A stretch of 64,000 nucleotides of DNA from Actinopolyspora alba (GCF_900112765.1 NZ_FOMZ01000003.1:62001-126000), one strand, 5' to 3'. Shown: positions 28,997 to 38,761, numbered from the stretch's first letter. Notes: a model not told the origin generated them from the sequence alone. Made by a program: numbers and translations.

Positions 28997-29941
28997 ATGA
29001 CCGTCAGTCCCACAGCTACCGAAGGTCGTCCTTTCGGGCGCGTTCTCACCGCCATGGTTACCCCGTTCGACACGGACGGGAATCTCGACACGGCTCTCGC
29101 GCAGCAGCTGGCCTGTTATCTGGTGGACCGGCTGGGTAACGACGGCCTGGTCGTCAACGGCACCACCGGTGAGAGCCCCACCACCACCACCGAGGAGAAG
29201 GAGCGGCTGCTGCGTGCCGTCTCCGAGGCCGTCGGGGATCGTGCCACCGTGGTCGCGGGGGCGGGAACGAACGACACCGCGCACTCCGTGGAACTGGCGC
29301 GCGGGGCCGAGAAGGCCGGGGCCCACGGGCTGCTCGTGGTCACCCCTTACTACTCCAAGCCGCCGCAGGAAGGGCTGTACTCGCACTTCACCACGGTCGC
29401 CGATGCCACGGAACTTCCCGTGATGCTCTACGACATCCCGCCGCGCTCGGTGGTTCCGATCCAGACCGAGACGCTCAAGCGGCTCGCCGAGCACCCCCGC
29501 ATCAAGGCGGTCAAGGACTCCAAGCACGATCTGCTCGCGGGCAGCGACGTGATCGCCAATTCCGACCTCGTGTACTACTCCGGCGAGGACCCGCTGAACC
29601 TGCCGTGGCTGTCCACCGGGGCGGTCGGTTTCGTCAGCGTGGTGGGCCACGTGGTCGGTGACCGGCTGCGCCAGATGCTGGACGCGCACGAGTCCGGTGA
29701 CGTAGCCACCGCCCGTGAGATTCACTACGGGCTGCTCCCGGTCTACCGGTCGATGAACTTCGTCGGTGGTGTGATCTTCTCCAAGACGGCACTGCGCCTG
29801 TGTGGTTACGAGACGGGGCAACCCCGGCTCCCGTTGCCGTCGGCCACGGACGAACAGGTGCGCATCATCGCCAGCGATCTGTGGGATGCTGGTCTGGTCC
29901 TGGTCAATCCCGATGCGGCAACCGAGGTGACATCGCGTTGA
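28997..29941 (+). CDS. dapA: 4-hydroxy-tetrahydrodipicolinate synthase
   Basis: 314 residues. The DHDPS features are present: 'GLVVNGTTGESPTTTTEEKE' (pyruvate/aldehyde site), 'LLVVTPYYSKPPQEGLYSHF', 'PVMLYDIPPRSVVPIQ' (catalytic Tyr), and Schiff-base Lys in 'RIKAVKDSKHDLLAGS'. It condenses pyruvate with aspartate semialdehyde, the first step of the diaminopimelate branch. ATG 28997 follows TAGCGT (28983-28988) by eight bases; a GGAGGG lies just before that hexamer and is too far to be the ribosome-binding site. The stop overlaps the TTG of the RNase J gene. Confidence 0.96.
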   Translation: MTVSPTATEGRPFGRVLTAMVTPFDTDGNLDTALAQQLACYLVDRLGNDGLVVNGTTGESPTTTTEEKERLLRAVSEAVGDRATVVAGAGTNDTAHSVELARGAEKAGAHGLLVVTPYYSKPPQEGLYSHFTTVADATELPVMLYDIPPRSVVPIQTETLKRLAEHPRIKAVKDSKHDLLAGSDVIANSDLVYYSGEDPLNLPWLSTGAVGFVSVVGHVVGDRLRQMLDAHESGDVATAREIHYGLLPVYRSMNFVGGVIFSKTALRLCGYETGQPRLPLPSATDEQVRIIASDLWDAGLVLVNPDAATEVTSR

Positions 29942-31665
29942 CAGCACGCGCAACGTCGACCGAGAAACATCCCCTGACACCGACGTCGGCGACTCCGGCC
30001 CCGCCTCCGTTGGAGGAGGGGGCGCTACGGGTGGTCGCCCTCGGCGGTATCGGTGAGGTCGGCAGGAACATGACCGTGTTCGAGTACGACGGTCGGTTGC
30101 TGGTGGTCGACTGCGGTGTGCTGTTCCCGGAGGACGATTCCCCCGGGGTGGATCTGATACTGCCCGACTTCGGCCCGATCGAGAACCGCCTCGACGAGAT
30201 CGAGGCGATCGTGCTCACGCACGGGCACGAGGACCACATCGGCGCTCTGCCCTTCCTGCTGCGGCAGCGTCCGGAACTGCCGGTGATCGGTTCCGGCTTC
30301 ACGCTCGCGCTGCTGTCCGCCAAGTGCCAGGAACACCGGTTGACGCCGCGGCTCGTCGAGGTGGAGGAGGGGCAGCGCAGCAGTCACGGCGAGTTCGACC
30401 TAGAGTTCTTCGCGGTCAACCACTCGATTCCGGACGCGCTGGCGGTGGCGATCCGTACCCCCGCGGGGACGGTGCTGCACACCGGTGACATCAAGCTGGA
30501 CCAGCTGCCGCTGGACGGTCGGTTGACCGACCTCGCGGGATTCGCGCGGATGGGCAGTGAGGGAGTCGATCTGTTCCTGGTCGACTCCACCAACGCCGAG
30601 GTGCCCGGCTTCGTCACACCGGAACGCGAGATCGGCCCCGTGCTGGACTCGGTGATAGGACGAGCCACGCAGCGTGTGATCGTGGCCTGCTTCGCCAGCC
30701 ACGTGCACCGGGTGCAGCAGGTGCTCGACGTGGCGACCTCCTACGGACGCAAGGTCTGCCTGGTCGGGCGCTCCATGGTGCGCAACATGGGGATCGCCGC
30801 CGAGCACGGCATCCTGCGGGTTCCGGAGGGAGCCCTGGTCGACCTGGACGATGCGCTGCAGATGTCGTCCGACTCCGTGGTGTTCGTCTCCACCGGGTCG
30901 CAGGGGGAGCCGCTGTCGGCGCTGTCGCGGATGGCCCGTGGCGAGCACAAGCAGATCAGCATCGAGCACGGCGACACGGTCATCCTGGCGAGCTCGATGA
31001 TTCCCGGCAACGAGACCGCGGTCTTCGGCGTCGTCAACGGCTTGGTCCGGTTGGGGGCCGAGGTGGTCCACCAGGGGAGCGCCAAGGTGCACGTCTCCGG
31101 GCACGCCTCGGCGGGCGAACTGCTCTACCTGTACAACGCGGTGCGCCCGGCCAACGTGATGCCGGTGCACGGGGAGTGGCGGCACCTGCGGGCCAATGCC
31201 GAACTGGCGACCCTCACCGGGGTGCAACCCGACCGGGTGGTCATCGCCGAGGACGGCGTCGTGGTGGACCTGATCGACGGTATCGCCAGCATCGCGGGCC
31301 GGGTCGAGGTCGGACACGTCTACGTGGACGGACTCTCGGTCGGTGACGTCGGCGAGTCCACGTTGTCCGATCGACTGGTGCTCGGTGAGGGCGGCTTCAT
31401 CTCCATCACGGTGGCGGTGGAGGCCGGTACGGGACGCGCGGTATCACCCCCGACGGTCTCCGGTAGGGGCTTCTCGGACGACCCCAAGGCGCTCGACGAG
31501 GTAGTTCCGCTGGTGGAGATGGAACTCTCGCGGACCGAGGCCGAGGGCATCAGCGATACGCACCGCATCGCGCAGACGGTGCGGCGTACGGTCGGCAAGT
31601 GGGTCGCCGACACCTACCGGCGTCGTCCGATGATCGTGCCAAACGTGCTTCCGGTGAGCTCCTGA
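29938..31665 (+). CDS. rnj: Ribonuclease J
   Basis: 575 residues. Metallo-beta-lactamase/beta-CASP nuclease: 'VLTHGHEDHIGALPFLL' near residue 95 is the H-x-H-x-D-H zinc motif, 'LHTGDIKLDQLPLDG' and 'LVDSTNAEVPGF' are downstream metal-site motifs, and 'VSGHASAGELLYLYNAVRPA' is the beta-CASP part. It has endo- and 5'-3' exonuclease activity on RNA. TTG 29938 overlaps the dapA stop (TTGA), the same pair order as M. tuberculosis Rv2753c-Rv2752c. The first 22 residues are a variable Thr/Pro-rich stretch. Confidence 0.95.
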   Translation: MTARATSTEKHPLTPTSATPAPPPLEEGALRVVALGGIGEVGRNMTVFEYDGRLLVVDCGVLFPEDDSPGVDLILPDFGPIENRLDEIEAIVLTHGHEDHIGALPFLLRQRPELPVIGSGFTLALLSAKCQEHRLTPRLVEVEEGQRSSHGEFDLEFFAVNHSIPDALAVAIRTPAGTVLHTGDIKLDQLPLDGRLTDLAGFARMGSEGVDLFLVDSTNAEVPGFVTPEREIGPVLDSVIGRATQRVIVACFASHVHRVQQVLDVATSYGRKVCLVGRSMVRNMGIAAEHGILRVPEGALVDLDDALQMSSDSVVFVSTGSQGEPLSALSRMARGEHKQISIEHGDTVILASSMIPGNETAVFGVVNGLVRLGAEVVHQGSAKVHVSGHASAGELLYLYNAVRPANVMPVHGEWRHLRANAELATLTGVQPDRVVIAEDGVVVDLIDGIASIAGRVEVGHVYVDGLSVGDVGESTLSDRLVLGEGGFISITVAVEAGTGRAVSPPTVSGRGFSDDPKALDEVVPLVEMELSRTEAEGISDTHRIAQTVRRTVGKWVADTYRRRPMIVPNVLPVSS

Positions 31666-31814
31666 ACCGGGTTTTTCGTTCCGGCTGACGGAGCGCCGGC
31701 ACAGCGCGACCGCACACCGGCTCGTGGTGGAAGCGGGTACGTCGGTGGGAACGTCCTCGGCGGTTCGTGAACTCCGTGTTCCGTGCCGCCCCGCGATCGT
31801 GAGCTCGGGGCCGT

Positions 31815-32000
31815 TTGAAAGACACTTTCGAGTGGATAATCCCGGGTGCGGTTCCGGCTACCGTGGACACATTTTGTTTGCAACAGCACTTTCGTGTGGT
31901 GATGTTGCCTCGATGGTGTGACTGCGCGCGCTGGTTCCCGGCTGTGATGCCAATGTGGAAAACAGCCGGTCGGCGGAAAGCTTGCGGGGAAACTTTCGTG
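31815..32000 (+). promoter_or_regulatory. Upstream region of the chaplin-like gene with three ACTTTCG repeats
   Basis: The 392-base gap 31666-32057 has no gene. It contains ACTTTCGAGT (31824), ACTTTCGTGT (31888) and ACTTTCGTGT (31992), three near-identical decamers in the same orientation. TTGAAA (31815-31820) and GATAAT (31835-31840) resemble a sigma-70 promoter, but the spacer (14) is short. The repeats are candidate binding sites for a regulator of the gene at 32058. Confidence 0.4.
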
Positions 32001-32057
32001 TTTCCGCTGAGCCGGTTCGCTCGGCAGTAGCAGTAGATCGCAGATTGGGGTCCGATC

Positions 32058-32309
32058 GTGCGTAAGTCGCTTCGCCTTCTGACGGTATCGGCAGCCGCCG
32101 CCGGTCTCATGGCCGTCGGATCACCCGCCATGGCCGACAGCTATGACAACGACGGCATCAACATCCTCAACGACAACAACATCAGCGTCCTGCCGATCCA
32201 GCTCTGCGGGAACAACGTCGGTGTGCTCGCCATCGTCGGCAACATCGGCTCCTCGCAGAACAGCCACTGCGTCAACGCGCCCATCGTCGACCACGCCAAG
32301 ATTCGCTGA
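32058..32309 (+). CDS. Small secreted chaplin-like protein
   Basis: 83 residues. A signal peptide ('RKSLRLLTVSAAAAGLMAVG' ending S-P-A-M-A) is followed by a mature chain of about 58 residues. Its core 'NNISVLPIQLCGNNVGVLAI' then 'VGNIGSSQNSHCVNAPIVDH' has the two Cys, the G-N-N-V and the final C-V-N of chaplins, the hydrophobic proteins that coat aerial hyphae and spores in streptomycetes. It lacks the acidic-to-hydrophobic consensus in full, so 'chaplin-like' is used. GTG 32058 has GGGG at 32047-32050. It stands alone with its own terminator. Confidence 0.75.
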   Translation: MRKSLRLLTVSAAAAGLMAVGSPAMADSYDNDGINILNDNNISVLPIQLCGNNVGVLAIVGNIGSSQNSHCVNAPIVDHAKIR

Positions 32310-32316
32310 TCGGGCG

Positions 32317-32347
32317 ACCGGTCCCCGCCGCGGTGGCGGGGACCGGT
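32317..32347 (+). terminator. Terminator of the chaplin-like gene
   Basis: ACCGGTCCCCGCC (32317-32329) pairs perfectly with GGCGGGGACCGGT (32335-32347) around GCGGT, seven bases after the stop. Confidence 0.8.
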
Positions 32348-32551
32348 ACGTGCCGCGAAGACGTGTGACGGAGTTCTCGTGATCGGCGATCCGGTGTTCG
32401 GGTGCCCGAGTGAAGTGGGAGCCGTCGGGCACACCGAACCGAACGGGTAGAACCGGTGACGTTTCCCAATGGGCGCTGTCGGGGTGGGCGCGCTCGGGGA
32501 GCGGTCGAACGGGAAGCCGGTACGGGCCGAAGTCACACCAGGGGAGGGGGA

Positions 32552-32593
32552 GCGCTCGGCGTCGCACATCGTGTGCGGCGCCGAGCGTTTTTT
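32552..32593 (+). terminator. Classical hairpin plus T6 terminator with no obvious gene before it
   Basis: CGCTCGGCG (32553-32561) pairs with CGCCGAGCG (32579-32587), with an inner GCACA/TGTGC stem, followed by six T residues (32588-32593). It is a plus-strand terminator. No supported plus-strand gene lies in 32348-32551; it may be a second terminator of the chaplin-like mRNA or end a small RNA. The rest of 32310-32700 shows nothing else. Confidence 0.7.
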
Positions 32594-32700
32594 CGGTGTG
32601 GAGGCTCGTCTTCCCGGACATTCCGGGAGGCCGAGTGGTCCCGCGGTGTCCAGTGCGCTCCCGCTGGACGTCGAGTGATTCCGTGGCGTCGAGTGGAACC

Positions 32701-34299
32701 TCAACGTCGAGCGGACCGCAGCGCCGTGCGCAACACCGTCGGCTGCGTGGTTCGTGGTTCCGACCGCCGCTTCGCCCCGGAATTCGGTTCGGAGCCGGGG
32801 TCGGGAGCGGGAAGCGGTGCGCAGACCACGTCGGCACGATCGCCCCTCTTCCGCTCGGGCAGCTCGCCGTCGGCCAGATACGCCGCTATCCGATCGTCCA
32901 CACACGCGTTGCCCGACAGCGAGCCGGAATGCGTCACTCCCGAGCGCACTCCGATCAGGGCGGATTCCGGGAACCGCCGCCTGACCTCCAGCGCGCCACT
33001 GTAGGGAGTGGCCGCGTCGAACTCCTGGTTGATCAGCAGTGCCCCGCTCACATCGTCACCGCTCACCCGGAGCCGATCGCCCGCCGGTGCGGACCAGGTA
33101 CGGCAGGGCGCGTTGTACCAGGCGTTGCCCCACGTCTCGAACGGTGCACGCGCGTAGACGCGCCAGTGGTCGGTCCGCCAGGTACTCCACCGCTTCGGCC
33201 ACTCCGCGTCGGTGCACTCGATCGCCAGGTACACGGCGTAGCTGTTGTCCCCCTGACTGTGCGCGGCTTCGTAGAGCCGCTTCGCCGGTTCGGGATCGTG
33301 CTCGTGCACCAGGGCGGCGAACGCCTCGGCGATCCTCTCCCAGCCTCGCGTACCGTATCCGGCCCGGAGGAAGATGTCGGTCCACTCCGCGGAACCGATC
33401 ACACCGCCCGCGGGTGCACGGTCCAGTTCGGTGAGCCGCTGATAGTAGCGTCGCCGGACCTCCTCGCCGGTCCGACCGAGATGATAAGCGGAATGGTGCT
33501 CGGCGATCCAGTCGGTGTAGCGCGCGAACACGCGATCGAAGGCGAGATCCTGTTCCAGGTTCGATCGGTACCACACCTTCCTGGGATCCACCACGCCGTC
33601 CAGTACGAGGCGGCGCACCCGCCGGGGGTATCTCGTGGCGTAGACCTGCCCGAGATAGGTGCCGTAGGAGAAGCCGTAGTAATTGATCCGCTCACGGCCC
33701 AACGCCTTGCGCAGGCTCTCCATGTCCTCGACCGTCTCGGTGGTGCTGAGGTGCTCCAGCAGTTCGGGGGCCGCGCGTGCGCAGGCCGTCGCGTAGTCCG
33801 CACCGCGTCGCAGCCGCTTCCGCTCCACGCCCTCCCCGTCGGGGACATAGGCGGGACGGTCGGTGGAGAAGTGGTCGGGTTCGCAGGAAAGCGCCGGTCT
33901 GCTGGCGCCGACCCCGCGTGGGTCGAACCCGATCCAGTCGTAGGTGCTTCCCGCCGCCCCAGGTACGGCGCCCCCGAGCAGTGACAGCTTTCTTCCCGAG
34001 CCCCCGGGGCCACCGGGATTGACCAGCATGAGTCCCTGGTACTCCGCCTCGGGAGAGGTGTGTTCGATCCGTGACACCGCCAGCGAGATCTTCCTGCCGT
34101 TCGGCCTCGCGTAGTCCAACGGCACCCGGAGGAAACCGCATTCGGCTCCTGCCCGCCGCAGCTTCCCGTCCCCGCACTGTCCCCATCGGATCGGTGCCGG
34201 TTCGAACTCCGGGGCGACGCCCGTCGCCCCGGTAGCGGGTGGCACCGGACCGCCGGCGAGTACTCCGACGATCAGTGTCACGGCGAGATTCTTCCGCAC
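32701..34299 (-). CDS. Secreted tripeptidyl aminopeptidase-type alpha/beta hydrolase (S33)
   Basis: 532 residues. A signal peptide ('VRKNLAVTLIVGVLAGG') precedes an S33 hydrolase: 'GLMLVNPGGPGGSGRKLSLL' (oxyanion region), 'NYYGFSYGTYLGQVYATRYP' with the nucleophile in G-x-S-x-G-type G-F-S-Y-G, and a C-terminal TAP domain with Asp in 'LLINQEFDAATPY' and His in 'IGVRSGVTHSGSLSGNACVD'. Streptomyces Tap cleaves tripeptides from secreted proteins. GTG 34299 is chosen because it begins the signal peptide; the frame is open far upstream, antisense to ftsK. It is transcribed divergently from ftsK. Confidence 0.88.
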   Translation of the reverse strand: MRKNLAVTLIVGVLAGGPVPPATGATGVAPEFEPAPIRWGQCGDGKLRRAGAECGFLRVPLDYARPNGRKISLAVSRIEHTSPEAEYQGLMLVNPGGPGGSGRKLSLLGGAVPGAAGSTYDWIGFDPRGVGASRPALSCEPDHFSTDRPAYVPDGEGVERKRLRRGADYATACARAAPELLEHLSTTETVEDMESLRKALGRERINYYGFSYGTYLGQVYATRYPRRVRRLVLDGVVDPRKVWYRSNLEQDLAFDRVFARYTDWIAEHHSAYHLGRTGEEVRRRYYQRLTELDRAPAGGVIGSAEWTDIFLRAGYGTRGWERIAEAFAALVHEHDPEPAKRLYEAAHSQGDNSYAVYLAIECTDAEWPKRWSTWRTDHWRVYARAPFETWGNAWYNAPCRTWSAPAGDRLRVSGDDVSGALLINQEFDAATPYSGALEVRRRFPESALIGVRSGVTHSGSLSGNACVDDRIAAYLADGELPERKRGDRADVVCAPLPAPDPGSEPNSGAKRRSEPRTTQPTVLRTALRSARR

Positions 34300-34729
34300 T
34301 CGTTTCCGTTCGCTCGCTCTCCCGGACTCGTGGTGTTGCCGCTGCTCGCCGACGGTCCACCGAAGTTTCGTGTTCCTCCCGGCGAAGGACGTCCAGGTCC
34401 GTCCTTCCGTCCGAAGACTCCCGACCAGTGTTATCGGCATGTCCGTCCCGGTACTTGTCACGTCACCGCAGCACCACACCCACCCGGGTGGGTGAAATGT
34501 GTGCGGCGAAGCCGTCGACGGCGACGTCCGAGCGGTCCTGCCGGGAACGGGTGTCACGACTCCACGACCTCGACGCGTGCCCGTCCTCCGCCGCTCCTGG
34601 TCGCCCGCTCGACGGCGTGTCGCCTCGTGGCCGGAACCCTGTGGCTGTGAACATGACGAGCGGCTCCTCCGAGAACAGCGATGGACGGCTTTTCGGCTGG
34701 TGTTACGAGAGAGACGGAGCACCGATACC

Positions 34730-37357
34730 GTGTTCGGTATGGCCAGCGGCACGACGGGCAAGGGGCGGACGAACGCGCGTGGCGGTGGGGAGCGTCGTGG
34801 TTCCTCCGGGGCGAGCACCAAGAAGTCCACCTCGAACGGATCCGGTTCCAAGAACACCAGCAGCGGGGGAACGCGATCCGGTCGGTCCTCCACCGGCAAT
34901 GCCGCCACGACCAAGCGCACCGCGAAGAACGGCTCGCGGCGTTCCACCGCCAACCGGGGGAACGCCGCCAAAGGCGGTGGCTCCCGCAACTCCCGGGGTG
35001 GGTCCGGAGGATCCGAGCTGGGCCGCAGCCTTGCCCGGACGACCGGAACCCTGCTGCGTGCGTTGGGGCGCACCAGGGAGCTCGAACCCGCGCACCGGCG
35101 GGACGGGGTGGCCCTGATCCTGCTGGCCGTGGCGGTGATCACCGCGGCAGGCGTGTGGTGGCAGGCGGGCGGTCCGGTCGGGCACTGGCTCGACTGGCTG
35201 CTGCGTTCGGTGGTGGGGTCGGCGGCACTCGTGCTTCCCCCGGTGCTGTTCGCGGTGGCGGTGCTGCTGATGCGTACCGAGACCAACCCCGACGCGCGTC
35301 CGCGAATGGTGGTCGGAACGGCGCTGCTGCTGTTCGCGGGACTCGGTGTGCTGCACATCGTGACCGGTGCCCCTCGTCGCGCCGAGGAGTGGTCGGAGGC
35401 GGGTGGGCTGCTCGGATACGCCGCGGGCGGACCGTTGGCCAACGGGATGACCGGCGTCGTCGCGGTGCCGGTTCTCGTGTTGGTCTCGCTGTTCGCCGTG
35501 CTGTTGCTGACCGGAACCGCGGTACGCGACGTTCCGGAACGACTGCGTCAGCTCGCCCATCCCGAACACGCCGCGTCCGAACCGGCCGCCGAGGAGCTGC
35601 GTCCGTCCGATCAGGGCAGTGCCGAGCTCCGTCGACCGGCCAGGCGCAGGCAGGCCGCCATGACCGGGTCGCCGTCCCGGGAGGAGTCCGAGGACGCTGT
35701 CGAGCGGTCGGGTACGACCCAAGCCGCCGCGACGCCGGAGCCGCCGCGGGCCGAATCGCGCACCGAGACGTCCTCGAAGGCGGCCGAGAGCGGCGGTGCC
35801 GCGTCGGTCCAGGCGACCGGGGCCGCCCCGGAGGAGCCGCAGCAACTCACCATCAGCCGTACCGTGGAGGGTGACTACCACCTTCCGCCGCTCGACGTGC
35901 TGCAGGAGGGCGATCCCGCGAAGCGGCACAGCACCGCCAACGACGCGATGATCGAGGCGATCAACGGGGTGCTGCGTCAGTTCAAGATCGACGCGGAGGT
36001 GACCGGATTCGTCCGCGGTCCCACGGTCACCCGCTACGAGGTCGAGTTGGGCCCCGGCGTCAAGGTCGAGAAGATCACGGCGCTGACCAGGAACATCGCC
36101 TACGCGGTGGCCAACGACAACGTACGGCTGTTGGCTCCCATACCCGGCAAGTCCGCGGTCGGGATCGAGGTCCCCAACAGCGACCGCGAGATGGTGCGGC
36201 TCGGTGACGTGCTGCGTTCGCCGACGGCGGCCAACGACACGCATCCACTGGTGATAGGGCTGGGCAAGGACATCGAGGGGCAGATGGTCACCGCGAATCT
36301 GTCCAAGATGCCCCACCTGCTCTGCGCCGGTTCGACCGGTTCCGGCAAGTCGAGCTTCGTCAACTCGATGCTGGTCTCGCTGTTGGCGAGGTCCACCCCG
36401 GACGAGGTCCGGATGATCCTGATCGATCCGAAGATGGTGGAACTGACGCCCTACGAGGGGATTCCACACCTGATCACCCCCATCATCACCGAGCCCAAGA
36501 AGGCGGCGTCCGCCCTCGGGTGGCTCGTCGAGGAGATGGAACAGCGGTATCAGGACATGCAGGCCAGCAGGGTCCGCCACATCGACGACTTCAACGCCAA
36601 GGTGCGCTCCGGCGAGATCACCACTCCGCCGGGAAGTGAACGCGAGTACCGTCCCTATCCGTACATCCTGGCGATCGTCGACGAGCTGGCCGACCTGATG
36701 ATGACCGCGCCCCGCGACGTCGAGGACGCGGTGGTGCGGATCACGCAGAAGGCGCGCGCGGCGGGGATCCATCTGGTGCTGGCCACCCAGCGTCCCTCGG
36801 TCGACGTGGTCACCGGTCTGATCAAGACCAATGTTCCGTCCCGGTTGGCCTTCGCCACCTCATCGCTCACCGATTCGCGAGTGATCCTCGACCAACCGGG
36901 GGCGGAAAAGCTGATCGGCATGGGCGACGGTCTCTATCTGCCGATGGGAGGCGCACGCCCGGGCCGGGTGCAGGGCTCCTTCGTCAGTGACGAGGAGATA
37001 CACCGAGTCGTGGGCTACACCAAGGAACAGGCGGAACCCGACTACGCGGACGGGGTCACGGTTGCCAAGGCAGGGCAGCAGAAGGAGGTGGACTCCGATA
37101 TCGGCGACGACCTGGACGTGTTGCTGCAGGCAGCGGAACTGGTCGTCACCAGTCAGTTCGGTTCGACCTCGATGCTGCAACGGAAGCTGCGGGTCGGTTT
37201 CGCCAAGGCGGGCAGGCTGATGGATCTGCTGGAGTCCAGAAGCGTCGTCGCGCCCTCGGAGGGTTCCAAGGCGCGTGAGGTGCTGGTCAAACCGGAGGAC
37301 CTGGACAGTGCGCTGAGTGCTATCCGGGGTGGTCCGCCCCCGGAGGAAGCGGAGTGA
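34730..37357 (+). CDS. ftsK: DNA translocase FtsK/SpoIIIE
   Basis: 875 residues. A Ser/Gly/Lys-rich N-terminal tail (about 100 residues) is followed by four transmembrane segments ('[19 protein letters not shown]' first), a linker, and the motor: Walker A '[16 protein letters not shown]' near residue 535, Walker B '[13 protein letters not shown]', '[17 protein letters not shown]'. The C-terminal gamma winged helix ('[20 protein letters not shown]', about 791-855) reads KOPS-like sequences. It moves chromosome ends through the septum. GTG 34730 is preferred over ATG 34739 because GGAG lies at 34716-34719. Confidence 0.95.
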   Translation: MFGMASGTTGKGRTNARGGGERRGSSGASTKKSTSNGSGSKNTSSGGTRSGRSSTGNAATTKRTAKNGSRRSTANRGNAAKGGGSRNSRGGSGGSELGRSLARTTGTLLRALGRTRELEPAHRRDGVALILLAVAVITAAGVWWQAGGPVGHWLDWLLRSVVGSAALVLPPVLFAVAVLLMRTETNPDARPRMVVGTALLLFAGLGVLHIVTGAPRRAEEWSEAGGLLGYAAGGPLANGMTGVVAVPVLVLVSLFAVLLLTGTAVRDVPERLRQLAHPEHAASEPAAEELRPSDQGSAELRRPARRRQAAMTGSPSREESEDAVERSGTTQAAATPEPPRAESRTETSSKAAESGGAASVQATGAAPEEPQQLTISRTVEGDYHLPPLDVLQEGDPAKRHSTANDAMIEAINGVLRQFKIDAEVTGFVRGPTVTRYEVELGPGVKVEKITALTRNIAYAVANDNVRLLAPIPGKSAVGIEVPNSDREMVRLGDVLRSPTAANDTHPLVIGLGKDIEGQMVTANLSKMPHLLCAGSTGSGKSSFVNSMLVSLLARSTPDEVRMILIDPKMVELTPYEGIPHLITPIITEPKKAASALGWLVEEMEQRYQDMQASRVRHIDDFNAKVRSGEITTPPGSEREYRPYPYILAIVDELADLMMTAPRDVEDAVVRITQKARAAGIHLVLATQRPSVDVVTGLIKTNVPSRLAFATSSLTDSRVILDQPGAEKLIGMGDGLYLPMGGARPGRVQGSFVSDEEIHRVVGYTKEQAEPDYADGVTVAKAGQQKEVDSDIGDDLDVLLQAAELVVTSQFGSTSMLQRKLRVGFAKAGRLMDLLESRSVVAPSEGSKAREVLVKPEDLDSALSAIRGGPPPEEAE

Positions 37358-37360
37358 TTC

Positions 37361-37423
37361 CGCCGCGGTGCTCCGACGCACCGCGGCGTAATCGGGTCCG
37401 TACGGCCGGGGCCTTCCCGGCCG
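37361..37423. terminator. Two hairpins between ftsK and the phospholipase gene
   Basis: CGCCGCGGTGC (37361-37371) pairs with GCACCGCGGCG (37378-37388), and CGGCCGGG (37403-37410) with CCCGGCCG (37416-37423). They sit between convergent genes and can serve both strands. Confidence 0.75.
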
Positions 37424-37475
37424 GGAGTCCTTCCGACGCCACTCGAGCGGCTCCCGAACTCCGTCTTCGGAACGG

Positions 37476-37976
37476 TTACCGCGTCGCGAGCTGTGCCTTC
37501 CGAAGTGCCTCCGCGGTGCTGGCGCTACTGGCGCCGAACTGCCGCACGGCGTAGTAGTACACATCGGCCGCGCGTTCGCACAGCGCGTCACCCGCGCAGC
37601 TGGAGTACATGTCCGCGCGGAAGTTGTCGTCGATGATCGCCCTGTTCTGTTCGGTGAACCGGTTCTGGAGCTTGTAGTTGCGGTACCCGAAGTCGTGCCG
37701 TTGGCAGCTCGGCGTGAAGTCGTAGCCGAGTGGAGCGTCCGGTGAGTACGAGCAGGAGTCCGAGGACCAGTCGAGTTGGTCGGGATACGGGCGTTCGGCG
37801 CGAATTTGCCCGAACTCGCCCAGTGTGACTTCGAAGAGGTAGTGGTCGGTGGTCCGGCGAAGTTGCGAGTCGCCGATCGCCGCGTACGCGCTGGTGCCGG
37901 TCAGCAGTGTCGCGAAACAGGCTGCCAGCAGCATCACCAGTACTCGCGGCCCGTTTCGAGTATTCCGTCCGAACAC
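37476..37976 (-). CDS. Secreted prokaryotic phospholipase A2
   Basis: 166 residues. The signal peptide ('PRVLVMLLAACFATLLTGTS' then A-Y-A) precedes a domain with 'YDFTPSCQRHDFGYRNYKLQ', the C-x-x-H-D-F-G-Y-R-N catalytic motif of bacterial/fungal PLA2 (PF09056) in which His-Asp do catalysis and Ca2+ binding. Four Cys residues (in 'SCSYSP', 'SCQRHD', 'SSCAGD', 'LCERA') could form the two family disulfides, as in Streptomyces violaceoruber PLA2. About 30 residues between signal peptide and core may be a pro-segment. GTG 37976 has AGGGG upstream. It is convergent with ftsK. Confidence 0.9.
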   Translation of the reverse strand: MFGRNTRNGPRVLVMLLAACFATLLTGTSAYAAIGDSQLRRTTDHYLFEVTLGEFGQIRAERPYPDQLDWSSDSCSYSPDAPLGYDFTPSCQRHDFGYRNYKLQNRFTEQNRAIIDDNFRADMYSSCAGDALCERAADVYYYAVRQFGASSASTAEALRKAQLATR

Positions 37977-38098
37977 GGATCGTCCCCTAGCGACGGATGA
38001 TCTGTAGTCGAATCAGTTCTATCGCTTCGGGCGGGCGAACGCTTCGTGCGATCGGGCGTTATCGGATGAGCCGCTCGGTCCCTTTCGCCGCGTCGTGG

Positions 38099-38635
38099 TC
38101 AGGTCCGCTCGTCCAGTCGCAGCAACATGCGCGTGTTGCCCAGCGTGTTCGGCTTGACGTAGGGCAGATCCAGGAACTCGGCGACTCCCTTGTCCGCGGA
38201 GCGACGCATCTCCGCGTAGACGGCGGGACTGACCGGTGTTCCGGTGATCGGTTCGAATCCGTGTTTGGCGAAGAACTCGGTCTCGAAGGTGAGTACGAAC
38301 AGCTTCGGCAGCCCCAGTTCCGCCGCGAGTTCGACGAGACCGTTCACCAGTCGGTGCCCCACTCCCCGGCCGCGGACACGCGGGTCCACCGCCACGGTGC
38401 GCACCTCGCCGAGATCCTCCCAGAGCACGTGTAGCGCGCCACAGGCGACGATGTCCTTCGGCTCCCGATCCGTGCGTTCGGCCACCCAGAACTCCTGCAC
38501 GTTCTCGTAGAGGGTGACCAGATCCTTTTCGAGCAGTACCCGACCGGCATATGTGTCCACGAGCCGTTTGATCTCCCGCACGTCGCCGATACGAGCACGA
38601 CGAATCGTTATCCTGTTTTCCGCATAATCATGCAT
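38099..38635 (-). CDS. argA: Amino-acid N-acetyltransferase (ArgA-type GNAT)
   Basis: 178 residues, the stand-alone GNAT form of N-acetylglutamate synthase (M. tuberculosis Rv2747 type). 'ITIRRARIGDVREIKRLVDT' opens the domain, 'VRTVAVDPRVRGRGVGHRLV' is the acetyl-CoA loop, and 'LTFETEFFAKHGFEPI' is the ArgA-like C-terminal motif. It makes N-acetylglutamate for arginine synthesis. ATG 38635 follows TAGAAT (38642-38647, minus strand) by six bases, a leaderless pattern. The position between ftsK and pgsA matches M. tuberculosis. Confidence 0.9.
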   Translation of the reverse strand: MHDYAENRITIRRARIGDVREIKRLVDTYAGRVLLEKDLVTLYENVQEFWVAERTDREPKDIVACGALHVLWEDLGEVRTVAVDPRVRGRGVGHRLVNGLVELAAELGLPKLFVLTFETEFFAKHGFEPITGTPVSPAVYAEMRRSADKGVAEFLDLPYVKPNTLGNTRMLLRLDERT

Positions 38636-38761
38636 AAAGGTATTCTACTGCGATTTTCCGGTCCGGTGGAAAGCCGGGGTTGAGCCCGTCGTGATCTCGA
38701 CCGGTTGCCGTACTCTCCCGAACCGGTGGGTTTCCCCGGTCGTCGCCTCGTGACCGGACGC

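Noticed and set aside
34703-36772. 689-codon open frame antisense to ftsK
   Set aside because: Complementary to conserved FtsK motor codons; no independent start signal or domain.
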